Shown one piece after another: positions 1-5,455 of a stretch of DNA of 11,092 nt. Position 1 is the stretch's first letter. Each line of letters begins with the position of its first letter. The stretch covers positions 1 through 11,092 of the forward strand of contig SKKS01000304.1 in assembly GCA_007123625.1 (NCBI GenBank), in the 5' to 3' direction. The position numbers were made by a program, and so were the translations under genes. Under the pieces are notes generated by a model that was not told where the DNA came from, ran no database searches, and saw only the letters and a list, made by a program, of their open reading frames with translations. Origin of the DNA: Paracoccaceae bacterium. GTDB taxonomy: Bacteria > Pseudomonadota > Alphaproteobacteria > Rhodobacterales > Rhodobacteraceae.

Positions 1-345
1 CACCCGGTGCAGTTCCAGCAGCCGCACCGCCATCATGGCCAGATAGGCCATCATGTCATTCTCGCCCAGAAACGACCGCATCGCCCGCAGCATTTCCGCC
101 GCGTTGCCGTTGCCCGAGCGCAGCACCTCGCCAAACGCCTCCTCGGCCGAATCCGTCCAGTGCCAGGTGTCGTCGAACGCCTCGATCTGCGCGGCGCTCT
201 CATTGCCCTGCGGCCCCTTGAACAGCACGTTGTAGGAGGCATTCGAATTGAACGGCGGGTCCAGATAGATCAGGTCCACGCTTTCATCCGCGATGGACTC
301 GCGCAGCACGGCCAGATTGTCGCCGTAAAACAGATGATTGCCCAT
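1..345 (-). CDS. Site-specific DNA methyltransferase, N-terminal part (cut by window edge)
   Basis: This is the first 115 codons of an amino-methyltransferase that would methylate adenine-N6 or cytosine-N4 in DNA using S-adenosylmethionine. The reading frame starts at the ATG complementary to 343-345 and runs open off the left edge. The protein opens MGNHLFYGDNLAVLRE and then has IYLDPPFNSN, so the catalytic DPPF motif (motif IV) is at residues 29-32. Catalytic motif IV this close to the N-terminus fits the beta-class order, in which the target-recognition and SAM-binding parts follow. A G-rich stretch (GGGGGA) lies just before the ATG and may serve as ribosome binding site. The residues after DPPF (asparagine-rich, then a WHWTDSAEEAF segment) match the general type of stand-alone or restriction-associated methylases. 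Target specificity and any partner restriction enzyme lie outside the window and cannot be judged. Upstream DNA is transposase debris, so the gene sits at the border of an accessory segment. Confidence 0.88.
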   Translation of the reverse strand, partial: MGNHLFYGDNLAVLRESIADESVDLIYLDPPFNSNASYNVLFKGPQGNESAAQIEAFDDTWHWTDSAEEAFGEVLRSGNGNAAEMLRAMRSFLGENDMMAYLAMMAVRLLELHRV

Positions 346-510
346 GCGTCCCCCGGGTGGCGCCAGCCTGCAGAAAAATACAGCCTGCTGCAAAAAAAGC
401 CTGCCGCGATCAGGTTAACCGATGGTTTCCGCCAGCGCCAGCACGGGCACCAGCACGGGCGCGGTTTCCCCCGGCGCGCGCAGGGGTCAGATGAAGGGCA
501 TGCCCCCCCC

Positions 511-600
511 GCGCTGTGGCCCGTGATCACACCCGATGCGGTGCTCTGCACCGAGGGTTTCGTCACCTACGCGCGGATCGCGAAGGACGAATGCATCCCA
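511..600 (+). pseudogene. IS1595 (ISXO2-like) transposase fragment
   Basis: A 30-codon open stretch reads ALWPVITPDAVLCTEG followed by FVTYARIAKDECIP. This resembles the segment of IS1595-family DDE transposases around the second catalytic aspartate, normally of the form PVL-PD-VLCTDG--AY--IAK--GI-H. In this copy the usual aspartate of TDG is a glutamate (TEG), and the similarity stops abruptly at about position 600, where an IS256-like fragment on the other strand begins. No start codon, N-terminus, C-terminus or terminal inverted repeats are visible, so this is a dead remnant. Assignment is by motif memory only. Confidence 0.5.
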
Positions 601-781
601 GCTCCGCGACCGATTTCGTCTTGCGCAGGTAGCGCGACAGGATGCTGGGCGTGAAAGTGATCCTGTCTTCGCCAGCGCCCCGATCGCCTGCTCGATCAGC
701 TTGCGCGCGCCAGCTCCCGGCAGATCGTGCTGGCAGGTCGGCCAGGAAGTCGCCCGATGGCCTGCTGATCGGTGTTGTCAT
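599..781 (-). pseudogene. IS256-family (mutator-type) transposase remnant, frameshifted
   Basis: In one minus-strand frame, positions 667 to 599 encode DRITFTPSILSRYLRK then TKSVAEL. IS256-type transposases have a very similar block (R-I-F-S-ILP-Y-RR-KS---LLPWLYL-GISTGDF) just before the catalytic core. The match ends at 599, where the expected LPWLYLKGIS continuation is missing. Upstream on the same strand, pieces such as DFLADLPAR, ICRELAR and KLIEQAIGALAK occur in three different frames between about 781 and 670. That suggests an N-terminal region broken by small frameshifts or deletions. The fragment directly abuts the IS1595-like piece. It is non-functional. The 599-667 block is the better supported part, and the extension to 781 is inference. 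Confidence 0.5.
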
Positions 782-891
782 CGATGTGCCCTCCGCTCGG
801 TTCCGATGAAACCATCATGGCACAAGAGATGCCGTTCGGTGGGGCATCCACCGCATCTGTTCGGTCTGACCGATTAATCCTCGTTGCAGGA

Positions 892-909
892 GCGTGATTT
901 CTGCGTGAT
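892..909. promoter_or_regulatory. 7-4-7 direct repeat, candidate operator of the SARP-like regulator
   Basis: GCGTGAT occurs twice (892-898 and 903-909) separated by ttct, so the repeats have an 11-bp period. On the minus strand the element reads ATCACGCagaaATCACGC. It lies 98 bases upstream of the haloperoxidase-like start codon. It is nearly identical to the element at 5373-5390 (15 of 18 positions, including the 4-base spacer). Direct heptamers with 11-bp period are the usual binding format of SARP regulators with OmpR-type winged helices, and such a regulator is encoded in this locus. Binding is inferred. Confidence 0.65.
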
Positions 910-1007
910 CGCTCCCCGTTGACCCGTCTCGTGCGGGCATGGTGTGCTTGATCCGTTCGTCGGTCGGGCGGCGGGCTGGATCGGCAACGACAGGGAAGGG
1001 ACACGAA

Positions 1008-2021
1008 ATGACCTGGGCCAACCACTCGAATCACTCCAATCACTCGAATCATTCGAACCATTCCAACCACTCCCGCGGCGGCGAACTTGCGCATTCGGGC
1101 GGCGTCAGCACGCCATTGCTGTCGGCCGCGCTGGACGATCTCGGTATCACGCTGCAGTCGGGCGATGCCCTGTGCGATACGGGGGTGATCGCTCCCTCGC
1201 CGATCGCCGCCTGGCAGGTGCTCAACCGCCGCCACCGGCATGAACTGCTGGTTGCTGACTTGACCAGGGGCCTGACTGTCGCGGGGGATCGAAACAGCGC
1301 TGTGGTGCAACTGGACGGTGCAGAGCTGGTGACGATCGACATGCATGGCGTGGATGCCGCGTTCTGGACCGCTCAGATCGATGCCGTCCGGAACATGAAA
1401 GGGCTCCGGCGCGAACGGATGGCCGAGATCCTGACCCAAGTAACAGACCTGGTCAGCTTCATGGGCCTTGCCGTGCCACTGGTGGGCGGTCGCGCCGAGG
1501 CCGTGACCGAGGCCGTGGCCGCGGTAAATGCTGCGGTGGCGCGGATCGAGTTCGCGGTGAAGTTCCTTTTGTCGGTTCCGCGGCCGCATATCCACGGCGC
1601 CGACATCGCCCCTGTGATCCAGACTCCTGCGCATAGCGCCATGCCCTCGGGCCATGCGGCCGAAGCGCGCGCGCTGGCGGTCTTGCTGGCGCAGCTGTTC
1701 CCGGGCGCGGCTGCGTCGCTGGCGCATATCGCGGCCCGGATATCCGAGAACCGGGTGGTTGCCGGCGTGCATTTCCCTGCCGACGGACCTGCCGGAATGG
1801 CGCTGGGCGACGCACTGGGGCAACTGTACGCACACCGGCTGCTGGGGACGGCGGCGCCGGAGCCGCGGGTGCACCGGGTCGCAGATGCTGACGGACTGGT
1901 AGCTGCCATACCCGACTTGCCGGTCATCACCCCGCCCGCGCCGATCCCGAACGGGGTGCTGGCGCTGATGCGGGCCGAGATGGCGGCGGAACTGGCAGCG
2001 GTCGGCGGCGGGGGGTTGTGA
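1008..2021 (+). CDS. PAP2 / vanadium-dependent haloperoxidase-fold protein with N-terminal Asn-His-Ser repeats
   Basis: The 337-residue product carries all three signatures of the PAP2/vanadium haloperoxidase superfamily. They are K185-x6-R192-P193 (KFLLSVPRP), PSGH at 213-216, and R249-x5-H255-x3-D259 (NRVVAGVHFPAD). These residues would bind vanadate (haloperoxidase) or phosphate (acid phosphatase), with H255 as covalent or nucleophilic histidine and H216 as acid-base. The serine normally before R249 is asparagine. No signal peptide or transmembrane helix is evident, which argues against a membrane lipid phosphatase and mildly favours the soluble haloperoxidase-like branch. Residues 5-22 are six Asn-His-Ser repeats. 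The start at 1008 is chosen because GGGAAGGGA lies 6 bases upstream; a GTG at 939 would add 23 arginine-rich residues without such a site. The stop overlaps the next ATG by one base (TGATG), so it is translationally coupled to the S8 peptidase. A candidate regulator site is at 892-909. Substrate (halide, phosphoester or none) cannot be decided from sequence. Confidence 0.85.
   Translation: MTWANHSNHSNHSNHSNHSNHSRGGELAHSGGVSTPLLSAALDDLGITLQSGDALCDTGVIAPSPIAAWQVLNRRHRHELLVADLTRGLTVAGDRNSAVVQLDGAELVTIDMHGVDAAFWTAQIDAVRNMKGLRRERMAEILTQVTDLVSFMGLAVPLVGGRAEAVTEAVAAVNAAVARIEFAVKFLLSVPRPHIHGADIAPVIQTPAHSAMPSGHAAEARALAVLLAQLFPGAAASLAHIAARISENRVVAGVHFPADGPAGMALGDALGQLYAHRLLGTAAPEPRVHRVADADGLVAAIPDLPVITPPAPIPNGVLALMRAEMAAELAAVGGGGL
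1020..1073 (+). repeat. Six tandem Asn-His-Ser codon triplets
   Basis: Residues 5-22 of the haloperoxidase-like protein are NHS repeated six times, directly after MTWA. The DNA copies use both Asn codons, both His codons and two Ser codons (tcg, tcc) in different combinations. The repeat is therefore kept at protein level rather than being a fresh slippage product. Read with the preceding Trp, the segment is WAN followed by five HSN units. Confidence 0.9.
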
Positions 2022-3658
2022 TGGCGCTGTCCTTCGAGCCGCTGCCGGTACCCTCCGTCCTGCCGGACAATTTCCTGCCCGTTGCGCTTCCCTATGCGCT
2101 GACTCCCCGGTCCGATCAGTTCCTGCCGGTGATCGAGGCCGCAACGGGCGCAGTATTGGCTTCTGTTCGCGCCGACCGTTTGCTGAGCGGCGACTTCGAA
2201 TTGCCGGTGCATGACCGGGCGGGGCTGCTTTTTGGCCCACCCATGTCCCAGTCGGGAACGCGCGCGGCGTCAGTGCCGACGGCGCAGCGGGAGAAGACGC
2301 TGCAAAAAGCCATCATCGGGGTTATCGACCTCGGCTTTGCGTTCTGGAATCCGCGGTTCCGCAGCTTGCCGGACAGTGGCTTCGCGGGGATCGCGTTCCT
2401 GAACTTCGAGCCGGATGCCGCTGGCGGCGGTTCCGCGCTCGAACCTGAGGAACTGGACGGCGCTGCACTTGCGCAACTGGTGCAGTTGCCGGGGGGTGAA
2501 GTGGCGATACGGGCTGAATTGCGCGCGCAGTTTCCCCGCTCAATTCACGGCGACGGGCCGCTGGGGGGCGCGCCATTCTGGCACGGCACCGCGATGGCCG
2601 AACTGGCGGCGCCGCCCAATGTACCGCTGTTCGGGCTGGAATTGCCGCGCGCGGTTCTGGAGGATTCGACAGGAGGGACGCTTGAGGCGGTGATTGCACC
2701 GGCGATCCGTACCCTTGTGTCGATGATGATGAGGCATCCTTTGGCGGGTTCGGACACGCAGTTGCTGATCCTTGCGGGGTTCGCCTTTACCGGCGGGCCG
2801 CGCGACGGGAGCCGCCCGGGGGTGAAGGCGCTGCGTGCCGTGCTGGACGATCCGGCCTTCGGCCGGGTGAAGCTGGTCCTGCCGATGGGGAATCATGGTG
2901 CGGAACCTTGCGTCCTGCTTGATGTAGAAGGTCCCATGGTTTGGACTCTGCCGCCAGACGACCATTCTGCAAACACGCTTGATCTGTTTCCGGCGGGCTC
3001 GCCGTCGGCGCTGGTGCTCACCGAACCCGGTGGCGCGGAGGTCCGGCTGGAACTTGGGCCAGAGCCGCGCCTCGCCCAAGTGCTCAGTGCCGGAAGGCTG
3101 ATAGGCCTGATCTGGAGCCGTCCGGGGTCGGAGGGGTCGGCGCGCATACGAATTACCCTGAATGGAACCGCAGCCGGGCCGGCAGTGGTGCAGCCGGGAT
3201 CGTGGACAGTGGCGCTTGACGGTGCAGACAGTCGCACCCGCACCTGTGACGCCTGGTTGTTGCGCGACGACCGGCCGCTGTCGGACCGCCGCGAGGCCCC
3301 CTTCCGGCAGGCCGCGCTACATCTGGCAGGCGCGATTCCCCCTGTCGGACGGGGGCAGTCGGGGTCAGGGCATGCGCGTGTCGGCACGGCTTCGGCGCTG
3401 GCCTCGGCGCAGGATGGCGTGGGCGTGGTTGCGGTCGGGGCGCTTGAACGGGCTTGGCCGGGTGGTGACGCGCGGCGGGCAAACTACAGCGGTCGGTTCT
3501 CCGATGGCCAGCGAACCGAGGCGGCAGCAATGCTGGTCGATGCCGAGGGACCGGGTCGCGGCACTCTGGCCCTCGGCGGCGGCGGTGCACGGCTTTATCG
3601 GGTCTCGGGCACCTCGGTCGCCGCAGCCCTTCATGTCCACGCACTTGCAGGTGGCTGA
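2021..3658 (+). CDS. Divergent subtilisin-like (S8 family) serine peptidase with large insertion
   Basis: The 545-residue protein has the subtilase catalytic elements in order: Asp103 in GVIDLGFAF, His188 in FWHGTAMAEL, oxyanion-hole Asn291 in LPMGNHG, and nucleophile Ser532 in VSGTSVAAAL. It would cleave peptide bonds. The C-terminus ends 13 residues after the serine, so there is no extra C-terminal domain. The spacing between Asn291 and Ser532 (about 240 residues) is far larger than in a minimal subtilisin. The extra part, roughly 296-400, looks beta-rich (repeated short hydrophobic and glycine/proline stretches). No signal peptide or clear inhibitor prodomain is seen: the first 95 residues are an unrecognised proline-rich region. 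Start ATG 2021 overlaps the upstream stop by one base; a GTG three bases earlier is an alternative. A G-rich run just upstream can act as ribosome binding site. It forms an operon with the haloperoxidase-like gene. Its 3' end faces the regulator gene across a 24-bp gap containing a small hairpin (CCGCG-atga-CGCGG, 3661-3674) that may help termination. Confidence 0.85.
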   Translation: MALSFEPLPVPSVLPDNFLPVALPYALTPRSDQFLPVIEAATGAVLASVRADRLLSGDFELPVHDRAGLLFGPPMSQSGTRAASVPTAQREKTLQKAIIGVIDLGFAFWNPRFRSLPDSGFAGIAFLNFEPDAAGGGSALEPEELDGAALAQLVQLPGGEVAIRAELRAQFPRSIHGDGPLGGAPFWHGTAMAELAAPPNVPLFGLELPRAVLEDSTGGTLEAVIAPAIRTLVSMMMRHPLAGSDTQLLILAGFAFTGGPRDGSRPGVKALRAVLDDPAFGRVKLVLPMGNHGAEPCVLLDVEGPMVWTLPPDDHSANTLDLFPAGSPSALVLTEPGGAEVRLELGPEPRLAQVLSAGRLIGLIWSRPGSEGSARIRITLNGTAAGPAVVQPGSWTVALDGADSRTRTCDAWLLRDDRPLSDRREAPFRQAALHLAGAIPPVGRGQSGSGHARVGTASALASAQDGVGVVAVGALERAWPGGDARRANYSGRFSDGQRTEAAAMLVDAEGPGRGTLALGGGGARLYRVSGTSVAAALHVHALAGG

Positions 3659-3682
3659 AGCCGCGATGACGCGGGATGGCTG

Positions 3683-5308
3683 TCAGTTCAAAGCAGCGGC
3701 GAGAGCCTCGATCAGACCAACACGGCGCAACGTGGCGACCGGATATTCGGGATGGACAAGGTCGTCGGGGGCGAAACCGGGCTCGAGCAGCCGAAGCGCG
3801 GTCACATGGCGCGCCATCGAAGCCCTGTTGTCTGCGATAGCGTCCAGGGCGATCAGATAGCGCAGTGCCGGTCGATAGCGGGGCGCCTTGGTGCGCGCCT
3901 CTGCTGCCAGCGTCCGAGCCGCGACGGTGTCACCCTGGGCCAGCCGGGCAAGCGCGAGCTGGAGATCCCAGAAATTCTCGTTCAGCATGCCGCGCGCCGC
4001 CCGCCGTGCCCAATCGGCGGCTTGCAACGAAGCATCGGTGCGGGCGTCCAGAAGTTCGGCCTGACTGACGGCAAGCATGGCATAGGGATCGGAGTCGTCT
4101 GCCACCCGGCCCAACCGCGCCAGATACACACCACGCTCGGGATCGCTGCCAAGCTTGAGTTCGACCTGTGCGGCCAGCGCCAGGACCAGCGCGTTGCCAG
4201 GCGCCAGCCGTATGGCACGGGCGGCGTGGTCCAGTGCCGCGGCGCGCAAGTCCTCATCAGGGCTTGCCACTTCGAGAATCCGGGTCATCAGTGCGAAGCC
4301 AAGCCAAGCCTGTGCCAAGGGCCCGGCAGGGCTGGTCTCGAGCGCCGCGAGTTCGGTAAGCGCAAGGTCTATTTCGGCCAGCTCTCCCGTGAAAAGACGT
4401 CGGGCGGCTCGTTGCAGAGCCACGAAGGGGTTGCGACTGCCGGGCGAGACCCGCTCCAGTCGGCTAAGGATGCCGGTGGTCGCCTGGTTCAGGAACGCCC
4501 CCACATCGCCCTGCGCGTCGCATCTGCCCGCTTCCGCAGGCACCGACAGCCGCCCGGACCAAAGGAACTGTCGATTCTCTGCCAGGACGCTGCGCAGATG
4601 CAGGTTCCAGCGTCCCGCCGAGACAGAGCTTTCCACCGACATCGACAGCACGCGCCGCCCTTGGCCTGCGGGGCTGCCGGGGCCAGGCGGGACATCCGGG
4701 CCACCCTCGATGACGAGGACCGACCCCTCGCCCAGCGCGTAGAACCGCTGCGCCATTGCATCGGCCAACATGCGGCCGAAACTGCCGGCATCTGGCCGGG
4801 TTTCGGCGTCTGACGTCACCACCCGGGTGTCGATGCGCACCTCGATCGCGACCGGATCCGGTATCGGCGAAGCCATGACAGGCGCGCCGGGGGCACGCTC
4901 GGCCAACCGCAGATCGCGCAACCAGTCATCGAATTCAGGATCGTTGACCGAAACGTCCTCGAGCAATTCTGCCTGACCGACAAGATCCGGGCGGGTAACC
5001 AGTTCGACATCTGGCTGTAGCCACAGGTTCAATCTGTCAGCCCCGAGGCTGTCGCGCATGGGGCCAAGCGCATGTTTGAGCTTGGCCAGCGATTGACGCA
5101 GCGAGGTAGCGGCTGCAGCGGATGCGCTGGCGCTCCAAAGCTTGTCACGCAGCCATATGCGACTGCGACGGCGATCAGGCGAGAATGCCAGCAAAGCCAG
5201 AAGCGCGCGTTCCTTTTGCCCCGGCGGGGTGCGGTCAACACCATCGGGCCCAACCACTCGAAAGGTGCCGCGCATCACGAAGGTAAGGCCTTGATGAGAG
5301 TGCTTCAA
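3683..5308 (-). CDS. SARP-like transcriptional regulator (OmpR-type winged helix, BTAD-like, TPR-rich C-terminus)
   Basis: The 541-residue product begins with a winged-helix DNA-binding domain of the SARP/OmpR type (about 8-105). Recognisable parts are TFRVVGPDG, QKERALLALLA, SRIWLRDKLW and TSLRQSLAKLKHALG. A short BTAD-like segment follows, with DVSVNDPEFDDWLRDLR at about 121-137. The middle (about 150-285) resembles the sensory-like domain found between the wing and the TPRs in many proteobacterial CadC/SARP-type regulators. From about 290 to the end it is alanine/leucine-rich and helical with TPR-like repeats (for example LDHAARAIRLAPGNALVLALAAQVELKLG). It is probably a cytoplasmic activator. 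The start is a TTG at 5308, chosen because the first beta-strand of the domain (LTFVMRGTFRVV) needs residues upstream of the ATG at codon 12. A stop lies 8 codons before the TTG. It is divergent from the heme peroxidase, and the shared 147-bp region holds a candidate binding site at 5373-5390. The same site upstream of the haloperoxidase operon makes it the likely local regulator. Confidence 0.8.
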   Translation of the reverse strand: MKHSHQGLTFVMRGTFRVVGPDGVDRTPPGQKERALLALLAFSPDRRRSRIWLRDKLWSASASAAAATSLRQSLAKLKHALGPMRDSLGADRLNLWLQPDVELVTRPDLVGQAELLEDVSVNDPEFDDWLRDLRLAERAPGAPVMASPIPDPVAIEVRIDTRVVTSDAETRPDAGSFGRMLADAMAQRFYALGEGSVLVIEGGPDVPPGPGSPAGQGRRVLSMSVESSVSAGRWNLHLRSVLAENRQFLWSGRLSVPAEAGRCDAQGDVGAFLNQATTGILSRLERVSPGSRNPFVALQRAARRLFTGELAEIDLALTELAALETSPAGPLAQAWLGFALMTRILEVASPDEDLRAAALDHAARAIRLAPGNALVLALAAQVELKLGSDPERGVYLARLGRVADDSDPYAMLAVSQAELLDARTDASLQAADWARRAARGMLNENFWDLQLALARLAQGDTVAARTLAAEARTKAPRYRPALRYLIALDAIADNRASMARHVTALRLLEPGFAPDDLVHPEYPVATLRRVGLIEALAAALN

Positions 5309-5372
5309 ACGCGCGCCCCGTCCGAATGTTCACCACTTGCATGGGACAAAGGTAGCGATGCTCGGTCTCGCT

Positions 5373-5390
5373 GTCACGGAGAAATCACGG
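5373..5390. promoter_or_regulatory. 7-4-7 direct repeat, candidate SARP operator between regulator and peroxidase
   Basis: GTCACGG (5373-5379), agaa, ATCACGG (5384-5390): two near-identical heptamers with 11-bp period. It lies 64 bases upstream of the regulator's TTG and 65 bases upstream of the peroxidase ATG. Its reverse complement, CCGTGATttctCCGTGAC, reads towards the regulator gene in the same orientation as the copy at 892-909 reads towards the haloperoxidase gene. Similarity continues past the repeat (CCTG at matching offset). Position and format suggest autoregulation and possible control of the divergent peroxidase. Confidence 0.65.
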
Positions 5391-5412
5391 CCCTGTTGCC
5401 AGGCTGCGAGTT

Positions 5413-5429
5413 GCCGGAAGCTGTCCGGC
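5413..5429. promoter_or_regulatory. Perfect interrupted palindrome upstream of the peroxidase
   Basis: GCCGGA-agctg-TCCGGC is a 6-bp perfect inverted repeat with a 5-base centre, ending 26 bases before the peroxidase ATG and 12 bases before its ribosome binding site. It could be a protein binding site or a leader hairpin. No function can be assigned from sequence. Confidence 0.4.
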
Positions 5430-5455
5430 GACCTTTGACACCAGGAGATCACACC

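Noticed and set aside
414..480. Minus-strand tail reading APVLVPVLALAETIG before a stop
   Set aside because: Only about 22 open codons, built on a short cagcacgggc tandem duplication; no family recognised.
919..948. Possible sigma-70 promoter with TTGACC at 919-924
   Set aside because: No acceptable -10 hexamer at 16-18 bases spacing, so not called.
939..1007. GTG start extending the haloperoxidase-like protein by 23 residues
   Set aside because: The ATG at 1008 has a strong ribosome binding site at good spacing; the extension is arginine-rich and looks like translated leader.
1020..1073. Tandem DNA repeat as a CRISPR-like or slippage array
   Set aside because: Nine-base in-frame units with synonymous differences and no spacers; it is a protein-level repeat.
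696..2240. Long minus-strand open frame (about 514 codons) opposite the haloperoxidase gene
   Set aside because: Arg/His/Gln-rich translation typical of an antisense shadow in high-GC DNA, with no recognisable motifs.
5072..5455. Upstream extension of the heme peroxidase frame
   Set aside because: It overlaps the N-terminal part of the regulator gene on the other strand and has no family similarity; AGGAGA points to the ATG at 5456.
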